Positions 56,901-64,000 of a DNA stretch of 64,000 nt are shown piece after piece. A model generated the notes under the pieces. That model was given only the letters and a program-made list of their open reading frames with translations, was not told the origin of the DNA and ran no database searches. Within the stretch, counting starts at the first letter, position 1; each line of letters opens with the position of its first letter. This DNA comes from Candidatus Latescibacterota bacterium (GTDB lineage Bacteria > Latescibacterota > UBA2968 > UBA8231), in contig JAJEGS010000018.1 of assembly GCA_022819745.1 (NCBI GenBank), positions 1-64,000 of the forward strand, read 5' to 3'. The translations under genes were made by a program, and so were the position numbers.

Positions 56901-57276
56901 TGTTGGGAACAGCCGAGAACCGCTTGAACTGATCGCGGTTGTGGCCTCTGAAACGGGTGGCTGTTGCGCCGACGCCGGGAGCCTTGAGTTCGACGTAGCC
57001 TGCGAGCAGTTGGTTAAGGTGAACGGCGTAATCCGGACGACCGAGACGGTCGGGCAGGGGAGTTTCGCCGGTGCAGGCGACATTCCAGTCAAGAGTGCGG
57101 CCCACCTCTTTCATAAAGGTCTCGAAGGGGCCACGCAGTTGGTCTTCGGGTGCGCCGCCAAGAGTAACTTGCGTCATCTTCTCGGTCACCGAGGCGGCGA
57201 AGTCTTGCAGGGCTGAGTGGATTGCTATCTCTGTGTTTGGATTTTTCAACTGCGTGCGTCGAGCGGGATATCCCAC
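53959..57276 (-). CDS. Single-chain R-M enzyme, type ISP/IIG-like (nuclease plus N6-adenine methylase)
   Basis: The 1105-residue protein fuses nuclease and methylase. The N-terminus has RPDYAVHLNQLLAGYVELK (PD at 81-82, E96-L-K98), a PD-(D/E)xK nuclease. AdoMet motif DPAVGTGT lies at 381-388 and catalytic motif NPPY at 501-504, an N6-adenine methylase. The rest is a long target-recognition region matching type ISP-like proteins. No helicase motif is visible, unlike the classical type ISP enzymes, so it may be a motor-less relative. All catalytic residues look intact. Its start overlaps the Phd-type antitoxin gene by 31 bp, and an FRG-TPR gene follows. Confidence 0.88.
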   Translation of the reverse strand: MGYPARRTQLKNPNTEIAIHSALQDFAASVTEKMTQVTLGGAPEDQLRGPFETFMKEVGRTLDWNVACTGETPLPDRLGRPDYAVHLNQLLAGYVELKAPGVGATATRFRGHNRDQFKRFSAVPNILYTDGNEWVLYRDGKQVRGCHLSGDVAADGREAAILQDAQAIEDLLRDFLLWEPSIPVNRNRKIDLNRFAELLAPLCRMLRDDVMDALKDLNSPLVLLAQDWRQLLFPNASDEQFADAYAQTVTFALLLGRSEGADPLSLESARDALAVQHNLLSRALQVLTDTNARTDIDASLNLLLRVIAVVPTATLSGPEDPWLYFYENFLAKYDPKLRRDAGAYYTPVEVVRAQVRLIDDLLVNRLGKPLGFADPGVVTLDPAVGTGTYLLGVIEHALGRIEEEQGAGAVAGQATALAKNLYGFELLVGPYAVSELRVSRTLHDRGADLPQDGTHLYLTDTLESPHASPPQSPLFLQPIAEQHAKALKVKNKVPVIVCLGNPPYDRHEADDSNKARTGGWVRWGDGSERTILRDFLDPATDAGHGVHVKNLYNLYVYFWRWALWKVFEQDIAEGPGIVSFISASSYLDGDAFSGMREHIRRQCDEVWILDLGGEGRGTRQDSNVFAIQTPVAIAVAFRAGEVETDKPAKVRYARIEGIRTEKLAELAAIDGFAKVKWKDCPDDWQASFRPAGEGAYFAWPLLTDLMPWQHSGTQFKRTWPIGPDAETLERRWRGLLSADDRAEAFRETGDRTVNGTYRIALTGRSDSTPISKLPNNTPLPEVRRYAYRSFDRHYIIADGRFMSRPRPDLWRVHSEQQVYLTTLLKDSLGRGPAATACALIPDLHHFSGRGAKDTVPLYLTADASQANITPRLLEILGTEYQRKVTPEDFLAYLYGVLAQPAFTTRFEKELGTRKLCVPITKDAALFEKVRKAGARLLWLHTYGERFAPTEQTPGRVPPGAAKCVEAIPGMAEEFIYNDSNQTLRISGGEFAPVAPEVYEFEVSGLKVVQSYLKYRMKKGAGKKSSPLDDIRPTRWTSQFTTELLELLWVLEETVKCYPEQKTLLEAVIKSDCFQADELPTVPDEMRKPPKIQTIKGDLFDTAGGD

Positions 57277-57494
57277 TCATCTCCGAAATCAGTATGAACG
57301 ATGTCGCCGTGGATGGTCATCCGCCCGCGCAGTTTGCCTAGCTCTCTGTTTGAGCGGCTTTCTTCGCGGTATGGGTTGACCGTGGCTATGGGCCGTTTGT
57401 TCAAGGTCACGAGGAGCGGTTCCCCCGTCCGTTGCACCTTCTTCAATTCGTCGATGCACTTCGCCTTAAATTCGGAAATACCTATTTCCTTCAT
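57246..57494 (-). CDS. Phd/YefM-like antitoxin without an adjacent PIN or Doc toxin
   Basis: The 82-residue protein begins MKEIGISEFKAKCIDELKKVQRTGEPLLVTLNKRPIATV, a Phd/YefM DNA-binding half. The tail (MTIHGDIVHTDFGDEWDIPLDARS) is of the toxin-binding kind. ATG 57494 follows GGAGG; the long N-terminal extension upstream is hydrophobic and unlike the family. No toxin gene follows. Instead the R-M enzyme gene overlaps its end by 31 bp. It may therefore control the R-M genes or be an orphan left after toxin loss. Confidence 0.85.
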   Translation of the reverse strand: MKEIGISEFKAKCIDELKKVQRTGEPLLVTLNKRPIATVNPYREESRSNRELGKLRGRMTIHGDIVHTDFGDEWDIPLDARS

Positions 57495-57651
57495 CGCAAT
57501 CCTCCAAGTCTCAAATAAAATAACGGACAGGGTAAAATGTAGCGCAAAGAAAACAGAATAGGGAATAAAGGATACACTAGCCACTGCCCCCGCCACTGAC
57601 CAAGCCCCATGGCACAGTTGTTGCAGTAGTCGAAAAAAAGGAGGAAAGACT

Positions 57652-59196
57652 ATGTGGCGACTGTGGGTATTAGCATTGGTCGGCCCGGTGTGGGCAGAGG
57701 GGGATTTGGGGGAGGAGGACGCGGGTTATTTGGAGCAGCGGTTGGACGACTTGGGGCGGCTAGACGCAGCGGCTGTGCGGTGGCGGGTGCGCGGGGCGGA
57801 AGTGGCTCGGGAGCGGTGGCAGTTGTATCAGCGGGTAGAGATCGCGCCGGTTAGCGGACAGGCGTTTTTTGGTTTGGCCGAGCGCGACCCAGGCGAGTCT
57901 GGGTGGAGCGATTTTAGGACGTTTTACTACGCAGTGCAGAGGCAGCGATCCGAATGGGTCGTCGGCGACCTGCGGCCCGGCACGGGTGCGGGCTTGGTGT
58001 TTGGGCGCAACCGGCGTGGGAGTATTGCGCCGAGGATGCCAGCGGGGGACAGTCGGCGCTTGGGGTATCGCTCTAGCGGGGAGAATCACGCCCTGCGTGG
58101 TGCGGCGTGGCGCTACGAAGGTCGGGCGTGGAGTGGAATGCTACTCGGGGGTTGGACGCGCCGGGATGGACGCTTGGACGAACAGGGGCAGGTGCGGTCG
58201 CTGCCCGAGAGCGGCTATCACGTGACCGCGACCGAGATAGCTGGCCGCGACCTGCTGGGCATCCGGGCTGGCGGTGGCCGGCTGCACTGGCGGGGCGAGC
58301 ATTGGCAGTGGGGCACGACCCTGCTGGCCTTGGACTTTTCCTACCATATCGATTTGCGCCGGAATGGGCGGACGCCTTGGGGGTTTGTCGGCGACGAGCA
58401 GCGCGTGGGTGCTGTAGATGTGCGCGTGGCTTGGGATCGAGGCCGAGCGGCGTTGGAGGTGGCTGGTGATGGGGTGGGGCATTGGGGGATGGTTGGGGAA
58501 CTGCGAGGGCGGTATGGGGGGCTGCGGCTGCGGACGCTGGGCCGCTACTACGCGCCGGGGTTCCACAGCTTCTTTGGCGCGGCTCCGGGGACTTCGGCCA
58601 TGCAGAACGAACAGGGTGGCGTCGCCGAGGTCAGCGGACGGGGCTGGCGCGGCTACGTCGATGTGTACCGCCGGCCTGCGCGCTCCTACTTCATACCGGT
58701 GCCGGCTACGTACGCCACTTGGGGAGGAGAGATGCGGCAGCGGTTGGGTCGCCACTGGGCTATGCGCGGGCAGTGGCAGAGACGCCTGCGGCCGCGCTGG
58801 GCGGACGAGCGGTTAGTGCAAGAGCGCAGTCACAAATGGCGCTTGGATTTGGAGCGGGGGGCTTGGCGCTGGCGCGGCGAATTAGTGCGCTGGCATCGCG
58901 CTGCTCGCGCCGAGTGGGGTCTGTTGGGCAGCGTGCGATTTACGACGCGCTGGCTGACCTTGCACGTGAGCCGCTTCCGCACGGACTCGTGGTGGACGCG
59001 GATTTACGAATACGAGGTGGATCTTCCTGGGGCCGTGAGCGTTCGCCCGCTCTACGGCACGGGCTGGCGCGGGTACGCGCTGGCCTCGGTCGCTTGGCGG
59101 GGATGGGTGCTGAGCGGGCGCTACCGGATGCAGCGCGACCAGCGGCTGAGGCACTACGGCGGAGTCCAGATCGATTGGACGAAGGGCGATAGGTGA
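57652..59196 (+). CDS. Probable outer-membrane beta-barrel protein, unrecognised family
   Basis: I do not recognise the family. The 514-residue protein has a signal peptide (MWRLWVLALVGPVWA). A short helical region (residues 20-60) precedes a long run of alternating aromatic and charged residues such as WQWGTTLLALDFSYHIDLRR, GRARAALEV-like strands and FIPVPATYATWGGEMRQRLG, typical of a beta-barrel with 14-20 strands. It is very rich in Arg, Trp and Gly. GGAGG precedes the start. A transport or assembly role is possible. Confidence 0.65.
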   Translation: MWRLWVLALVGPVWAEGDLGEEDAGYLEQRLDDLGRLDAAAVRWRVRGAEVARERWQLYQRVEIAPVSGQAFFGLAERDPGESGWSDFRTFYYAVQRQRSEWVVGDLRPGTGAGLVFGRNRRGSIAPRMPAGDSRRLGYRSSGENHALRGAAWRYEGRAWSGMLLGGWTRRDGRLDEQGQVRSLPESGYHVTATEIAGRDLLGIRAGGGRLHWRGEHWQWGTTLLALDFSYHIDLRRNGRTPWGFVGDEQRVGAVDVRVAWDRGRAALEVAGDGVGHWGMVGELRGRYGGLRLRTLGRYYAPGFHSFFGAAPGTSAMQNEQGGVAEVSGRGWRGYVDVYRRPARSYFIPVPATYATWGGEMRQRLGRHWAMRGQWQRRLRPRWADERLVQERSHKWRLDLERGAWRWRGELVRWHRAARAEWGLLGSVRFTTRWLTLHVSRFRTDSWWTRIYEYEVDLPGAVSVRPLYGTGWRGYALASVAWRGWVLSGRYRMQRDQRLRHYGGVQIDWTKGDR

Positions 59197-59404
59197 CAGA
59201 TATAGGACACCCGCGAAGGGTCTTGCACATGAATCGTTTTAAGCTGTTTATTAACAGTATCTAAATTCAAGAAAAACGCCGACTCAACATCGCATTAGGC
59301 GTTGCAGCTACTTTGACCAGCCTAAAGGACGTGTGGGATTTGACACTCGCTAGCCTACGCAAATCTTCCGCCGATGAAACGGACGATCAGCAGGGAGAGC
59401 AAAA

Positions 59405-60016
59405 ATGAAAAAAGCCCTTCTTCCCGTTGGAGATTTCAAGCTGGCAATCGCATACACTACGGTATGGATGTTGGCGTTCTGGGTGGTAGAATACCCCATA
59501 GGCGATTGGGCTGTAACGGCGGTCATTTTGTATGGATCGCTGTGGTTATCGAGAGAAGTCGTTTCAGCCTTGATACTGTTTTCGGAAATGCGTCTGCAAA
59601 AGTACGCAAGGCAGGCAGGCGTTGAACCTCGCGTGGACCCGCCCGCTGAATACAGCTTCCGGGATCGCTTGTTCTTGGCTGTCTCCTTTCTGCTAGCGTG
59701 TTTTACCATCATCGGCCTTTCGCTGATCGCCGGTATCCCTGCGGTCAGTCTGTATGGACTTACTCCACTTCCTGCCTTTTTTAACTGGATAGCTTGGAGC
59801 CTCTTTCTCGTCGGGGGAGTCGGCATATCCTTGATATTGGGGGTCGTAATGTGGCTGTTGTCTTCTGCCGACGCCGGAATCAACACTGCAATCGCCTCCC
59901 AACAAGCTCACGCCGCCGTCCACCGGCAACCGACCGAGTTAGAATTGCGTCTATTATTTTTGTACTTACTACTGTTGTATCGCTTTCATCTGCAATTCGG
60001 TCGTCGCCAACCGTAA
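59405..60016 (+). CDS. Hypothetical membrane protein
   Basis: I do not recognise the family. The 203-residue protein has about four hydrophobic stretches: YTTVWMLAFWVVEYPI, AVTAVILYGSLWL, FLAVSFLLACFTIIGLSLIAGI and IAWSLFLVGGVGISLILGVVMWLLS. The C-terminus ends in basic residues (RFHLQFGRRQP), with a Leu-rich helix before it (LLFLYLLLLY). AGGGAGAGC precedes the ATG. It lies between the barrel protein and the second M6 protease on the same strand but with gaps of 208 and 73 bp. Confidence 0.65.
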   Translation: MKKALLPVGDFKLAIAYTTVWMLAFWVVEYPIGDWAVTAVILYGSLWLSREVVSALILFSEMRLQKYARQAGVEPRVDPPAEYSFRDRLFLAVSFLLACFTIIGLSLIAGIPAVSLYGLTPLPAFFNWIAWSLFLVGGVGISLILGVVMWLLSSADAGINTAIASQQAHAAVHRQPTELELRLLFLYLLLLYRFHLQFGRRQP

Positions 60017-60089
60017 GTAAAGTCTGCTCCGTCCCCCATAGGACACCACGAGGGTTGCCCCTGCGATTGCGATCTTGCAGACTTCTTGT

Positions 60090-62741
60090 ATGAGAAGCCT
60101 TTTACTGCTCGTCGCCCTCATCGCCGCAGAAGTAAGCGCAGCCCCCTTGCAAGGCGTCGCTCCCCAAACCGGGCACATCCACGCCCTGACCATCTTCGCG
60201 CATTTTGCCGATGAGGGCGGCTTGGGCCGCGAGGTCCCGTCTTTTGCGGCGGGGATTTTTGCCGATCAGCCGGGCAGCCTGACCCACTTCTACCGCGAGA
60301 TGTCGCGCGGGCAGTTCGAACTCACTGGGGAGGTGCTGCCCCGCTGGTACGCGTCCCGCAGCAATGCCGAGGTGTACGCAGGCCAAGAGAGCGGGTATGG
60401 TCGCTTTGCCCGCGAGATCATCGAGGCCGTTGATGCCGACGTGGACTTTAGCCGCTACGACAACGACGGCCCCGACGGAGTGCCCAACTCCGGCGACGAC
60501 GATGGGTACGTGGATTATATTTTTCTTGTCTCAGCCTCGGCTCCGACGGGCTTTATCGTCGAAGAGGCCACGGGTGTTGCTCGGCTCGGGTTGGGCAATG
60601 ATTTTGTGAGCCAAGACCGCGCCCTCCGCGGCGGTTTCATCCGGATCGCCTCGAAGAAAGGTGCCGTCCAGCGCGGACGGTCTTTTGTCGAGGCCGTAGG
60701 CAGTATGGCCCACGAGTTTGGGCATTTTCTGGGGCTGCCTGACCTGTACGACCGCGATTATGGGTCTGAGCCGGAAGACGACTCGGGCGGCATTGGCTAT
60801 TGGGGGTTGATGGGGCACGGCAATCGCGGCTGGAACGAGGTAGATGGCCCCAATCCCTTTTGCGCGTGGAGCTTGGGGCAACTCGGCTGGCTGGGGATAA
60901 ACAACCAACAACTCAACGTGCTGAGCGAGGATCAAGACGACGTGGTTTTTGCCGATGTCAACGCGGGCGGTGATGTGTATTTGCTGCCCGCGTCTGCGCC
61001 TGCTGAGCACTTTTTTCTCGTGGAGTTCCGCAGCCGCCAGCACAGTTACTACGAGCGCAATCTGCCCGCCGAGGGCTTGTTGATCTGGCGTATAAATCCC
61101 ACCCGCAACGGCAATAATATGGAGGCCATCAAACAGGTGGATTTAGTATGCGCCGATGGGCTTTTTAGCGATGCGGGCTTCCCCTTGGGCCGCAAGCCGT
61201 CCCCGTTTAACGGCCGCGACAATCTCGACTTTTGGGCGCACGACGTGCGCTATCGCACGGATTTTGGCGGCAACCTTGGAGACGCCACCGACGTGTTTGA
61301 CGGCGAGCAATTTACCGATTTTTGGGCCGCGTCCAATCCGGCATCGACGACGGGAATTAGCGTGACTAACATCCGCCGTGCGGGAGACCAGATGGTGGCC
61401 GATCTCAAGCTGCAAGACCGCCGTCGCGCCGGTCCGATTGCCGACGCGGAAATTTGGCGCGACCGCATTGAGATTGTCGGCGACGTGACCGTTCTGCCCG
61501 GGGGGCACCTCGATGTCCGCGCTGGTGCGCAGGTGCAGGTGGGGCCGGACGCGCTGGCTGCGGGTGCGGATACGGCGCGCGCGGAGCTGATAGTGTACGG
61601 CGATCTCTTCATCGGCGTTTCGGGGCAGGGGCAAACCACCTTCCACTCGGCCGCAGCCGACCCGCAGCCCGGAGATTGGCACGGCATCGTGCTGCACCAA
61701 ACGGCCACGGCCTATTTGCGCAGCATCCTCATCGACCATGCTCACTATGGCCTATTGGCCAAAGAAATCGGCCACGCCACTACCTTAGAAGATGTGACTA
61801 TCCGCCACTCCAGTGCGGACGGCATTCGCTTAGAAAGGGTCGAAGAGGAGATTCTCTTAGATCGCGTGCACGTCGAGGAAGCAGGTGGAGTGGGCATTTG
61901 GATCGCTGGCCCAGGCTTGACGCGGATAAACCAAGCTGAGCTGCACGACAATGGCCGCGCTGGCCTCTGGCGCGAGGGTGGGTTTTTGTCGTTGCTTGAT
62001 ACTCGTTTCAACGCCAACGGCTCGGCTGCGCCCGAGGAGGCCAACTTGGTCTTGGGGCGGGGGACCAGCGGCAAGGTGGCGGGCAATTCGTTTACCGGTG
62101 GGATTGGGATTTACTGCGTGGAGACGCGAGAAGTCGAGATCGAGGGCAACGCGCTGTACAATCACGAAGTTGGCCTTTGGACTAGAAGCGCGCGCCCGCG
62201 TATTGTGCGCAATCAATTCTTCCGCAATGCGTTGGCCATGCGGATGGAGGGGAGCGTGGTGCCGGCGCGGCTGGTCTTGAACGGCGTCCAAGAGGGTGAG
62301 CAACTGCTCGATAATCAAACTGATCAACCATTGCAGGCGATTAACAATTGGTGGGGGAACGAGGACGAGAGTTGGATAGCGGCCCGGATCAGCGGCGATG
62401 TCAACTGGCGGCCCTTCCTCAACTTCGATCCGCGCACGCCCTTGGATTTTGCCTTGGGGCAGAATTACCCCAACCCGTTCAACGAAGGTACGCAGATCGA
62501 CTATCAGATCGGGATCAACGACCCCATTGTCGCCGGCCAGACCATGGTCGAGCTAGAAGTCCGCACCTTGACCGGCGGTTTGGTGCGGCATCTGGTGGAG
62601 GATCTGGCGGCTCCGGGGTTGTACAGCGCTTCTTGGGATGGCCGCGACGAGCGGGGCGAGCGCGTGGCCAGTGGCATGTATTATTGTATATTGCGCATCG
62701 GTCCGATCTCCCGCGCCAATAAGATGATCTTTATCAAATGA
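60090..62741 (+). CDS. Second secreted M6-family metalloprotease with FlgD/T9SS-like tail
   Basis: The 883-residue paralogue of 34841-38152 begins with a signal peptide (MRSLLLLVALIAAEVSAA). The zinc motif is AHEFGHFLGLPD (H208, H212, third ligand D218), and the Met-turn region is [23 protein letters not shown] is conserved with the first copy, and the DNA of this stretch is also nearly identical. A beta-helix region follows and the end is NYPNPFNEGTQI, LTGGLVRHLVED, GRDERGERVASGMYY. ATG 60090 is preferred to TTG 60075. The stop overlaps the nadB start in ATGA. Confidence 0.9.
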   Translation: MRSLLLLVALIAAEVSAAPLQGVAPQTGHIHALTIFAHFADEGGLGREVPSFAAGIFADQPGSLTHFYREMSRGQFELTGEVLPRWYASRSNAEVYAGQESGYGRFAREIIEAVDADVDFSRYDNDGPDGVPNSGDDDGYVDYIFLVSASAPTGFIVEEATGVARLGLGNDFVSQDRALRGGFIRIASKKGAVQRGRSFVEAVGSMAHEFGHFLGLPDLYDRDYGSEPEDDSGGIGYWGLMGHGNRGWNEVDGPNPFCAWSLGQLGWLGINNQQLNVLSEDQDDVVFADVNAGGDVYLLPASAPAEHFFLVEFRSRQHSYYERNLPAEGLLIWRINPTRNGNNMEAIKQVDLVCADGLFSDAGFPLGRKPSPFNGRDNLDFWAHDVRYRTDFGGNLGDATDVFDGEQFTDFWAASNPASTTGISVTNIRRAGDQMVADLKLQDRRRAGPIADAEIWRDRIEIVGDVTVLPGGHLDVRAGAQVQVGPDALAAGADTARAELIVYGDLFIGVSGQGQTTFHSAAADPQPGDWHGIVLHQTATAYLRSILIDHAHYGLLAKEIGHATTLEDVTIRHSSADGIRLERVEEEILLDRVHVEEAGGVGIWIAGPGLTRINQAELHDNGRAGLWREGGFLSLLDTRFNANGSAAPEEANLVLGRGTSGKVAGNSFTGGIGIYCVETREVEIEGNALYNHEVGLWTRSARPRIVRNQFFRNALAMRMEGSVVPARLVLNGVQEGEQLLDNQTDQPLQAINNWWGNEDESWIAARISGDVNWRPFLNFDPRTPLDFALGQNYPNPFNEGTQIDYQIGINDPIVAGQTMVELEVRTLTGGLVRHLVEDLAAPGLYSASWDGRDERGERVASGMYYCILRIGPISRANKMIFIK

Positions 62742-64000
62742 AAATCGAGGCGGATTATCTCGTTCTCGGCAGTGGCATTGCCGGTTTGTTCTTTGCCCTC
62801 AAGGCTGCTCAGCACGGATCCGTAGCCGTAGTGACCAAGCACGAGCGGCGCGAGTCCAACACGCAATACGCGCAAGGGGGTATTGCCGCAGCCATGGATG
62901 CGGCCGATTCGGTCGCCAGCCACGCGCAGGACACGATTGCGGCGGGCGCGGGCCTGTGCGACCGCACGATCGTCGAAGGGGTGGTGGCCGAAGGGCCGGA
63001 GGTGGTAGAAGAACTGCTGGCGATTGGCGCGCAGTTCAATGAAGCGCGGCCTGGGGTGTTGGCGTTGGGGCGCGAGGGTGGGCACGCCCATGCGCGGGTG
63101 GTGCATGCGGACGACATGACTGGCCGCGAGGTGACGCGCGCCTTGGTCGCAGCCGTGCAAGCGCTGCCGCAAGTGACCTTGTACGATCACCATTTGGCGA
63201 TAGACTTAATCGTAGATGAGCAGCGGCGTTGCCACGGGGCTTGGGTATTGGACTCGCAGCAAGCCGATCCTATTGCCGCGGTGGCACCGGTTACGCTGCT
63301 GGCTACGGGCGGCTGCGGACAGGTCTTTTTGCACACCACTAATCCACGAGTGGCCTCTGGCGATGGAGTCGCTATGGCTTGGCGGGCTGGAGCGAGGGTG
63401 AGCAACATGGAGTTTATGCAGTTCCACCCGACCATGCTCTACGATCCGGGACGGCCCTCGTTCCTGATTACCGAGGCTTTGCGCGGGTTTGGTGCCGTGC
63501 TGATCGACGAGCGCGGCGCGGCGTTTACTGACCCGTTGCAGACGCGCGATGTGGTGTCGCGGGCCATTGTCGCGCAGATGCAGGAAAGTGGTGCCGAGTG
63601 CGTCTATTTGGACGTTACCGGCCAAGACGCCGATCAGACCCGCCGCCGCTTTCCCAACATCTATCAGCATTGTCTGGGGATGGGCGTGGATATGACCAAG
63701 ACGCCGATTCCGGTGGTGCCGGCGGCCCATTATAGCTGCGGTGGGGTGTGGACGGATGCGCACGGCCAGACGGATATTGCGGGTCTATACGCGGCTGGCG
63801 AGGTGGCGATGAGTGGGTTTCAGGGGGCCAATCGGCTGGCGAGCAATTCGCTGTTGGAAGGGTTGGTTCTTGCACGGCGCGCTGTCGCGCACGCCGGTGC
63901 AATTGCGCCCGTGGCGGTGGGGCTGTTCGAGATGGAGCATAGGGGCGATGCCGTTGCGCCCGATGCGTTGGAGGAGCGGCGGGAGTGGTTGCGGCGCTTG
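62738..64000 (+). CDS. nadB: L-aspartate oxidase, N-terminal 421 residues (runs off the window)
   Basis: The flavoenzyme oxidises L-aspartate to iminoaspartate, the first step of NAD synthesis. FAD-binding YLVLGSGIAGLFFALKA, QYAQGGIAAAMD, MEFMQFHPTMLYDP with catalytic-region H230, and GANRLASNSLLEG are all present. The family loop usually read GxHGANR is GFQGANR here (Gln362 in place of His). ATG 62738 overlaps the preceding TGA (ATGA). The frame is open to the end of the window, so the C-terminal helical domain lies outside. Confidence 0.95.
   Translation, partial: MKIEADYLVLGSGIAGLFFALKAAQHGSVAVVTKHERRESNTQYAQGGIAAAMDAADSVASHAQDTIAAGAGLCDRTIVEGVVAEGPEVVEELLAIGAQFNEARPGVLALGREGGHAHARVVHADDMTGREVTRALVAAVQALPQVTLYDHHLAIDLIVDEQRRCHGAWVLDSQQADPIAAVAPVTLLATGGCGQVFLHTTNPRVASGDGVAMAWRAGARVSNMEFMQFHPTMLYDPGRPSFLITEALRGFGAVLIDERGAAFTDPLQTRDVVSRAIVAQMQESGAECVYLDVTGQDADQTRRRFPNIYQHCLGMGVDMTKTPIPVVPAAHYSCGGVWTDAHGQTDIAGLYAAGEVAMSGFQGANRLASNSLLEGLVLARRAVAHAGAIAPVAVGLFEMEHRGDAVAPDALEERREWLRRL

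Noticed and set aside
59197..59404. Possible small gene or terminator between the barrel and membrane protein genes
   Set aside because: Only weak stems (AACGCC with GGCGTT over a 17-base loop; CTGTT with AACAG) and no T run or ordered small frame.
62738..63200. Minus-strand frames opposite nadB
   Set aside because: They run against a clear NadB reading frame and carry no motifs.

Overview
The window looks like a chromosomal piece of an uncultured, diderm bacterium of the FCB type (Latescibacterota-like is my best guess). Four signs point that way. Three secreted proteins end in FlgD/T9SS-like C-terminal modules with a YPNPFN core. The ubiquitin-like modifier resembles the 'UBact' type of Pup known from non-actinobacterial phyla. 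Catabolic enzymes of the kind common in sponge/soil FCB genomes are dense (PL11 lyase, atypical sulfatase, Gfo/Idh, TauD, M81, sugar-phosphate isomerases). TTG/GTG starts are frequent in a GC-rich genome. The assignment is inference.

Layout: 0-1.8 kb holds the tail of an unknown gene, a complete IS element (146-1253, imperfect 19-bp inverted repeats, 7-bp target duplication) and a RelBE-like toxin-antitoxin pair. 1.8-25.4 kb is mostly metabolism: class III aminotransferase, PL11 rhamnogalacturonan lyase overlapping an ApeA-like HEPN gene, SDR epimerase, a sulfatase-like enzyme with Thr in place of the formylglycine Cys/Ser, hydrolase, FG-GAP protein, DUF4380 protein, YhdH-type reductase, Res/Xre toxin-antitoxin, a minus-strand run (Gfo/Idh, CysS, M81 peptidase, isomerase, TauD dioxygenase), then plus-strand NAGPA-type glycosidase, Ldh2-type dehydrogenase and a second Gfo/Idh.

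25.4-32.5 kb is the centrepiece: signal peptidase I followed by a complete, tightly packed Pup-proteasome locus in the order ATPase (Mpa/ARC), Dop, Pup/UBact, PrcB, PrcA, PafA. Together these would deamidate Pup, ligate it to lysines of target proteins, unfold the tagged targets and degrade them in a 20S proteasome. The genes are adjacent or overlap, so one transcript is likely.

32.6-57.5 kb is a mosaic of defence genes mixed with housekeeping genes. It holds an NgoMIV-type restriction enzyme with an N4-cytosine-type methylase, and a type I R-M system whose hsdM-hsdS and hsdR parts are separated by cargo. The cargo is a zinc-ribbon membrane protein, an MNT remnant, DUF3800, a structured non-coding stretch and Phd/VapC; a retropepsin-like protease gene sits between hsdM and hsdS. 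After gatB, an S9 peptidase, a VOC protein and an isomerase comes a minus-strand cassette of Phd-like antitoxin, single-chain type ISP-like R-M enzyme and FRG-TPR protein. Two paralogous secreted M6 metalloproteases (34.8-38.2 and 60.1-62.7 kb) lie on either side. The window ends inside nadB, whose product has an unusual active-site Gln.

Most informative leads: the Pup/UBact locus, the DUF3800-adjacent repeated hairpin RNA (42.3-42.74 kb), the Thr-type sulfatase, and the defence cassettes.
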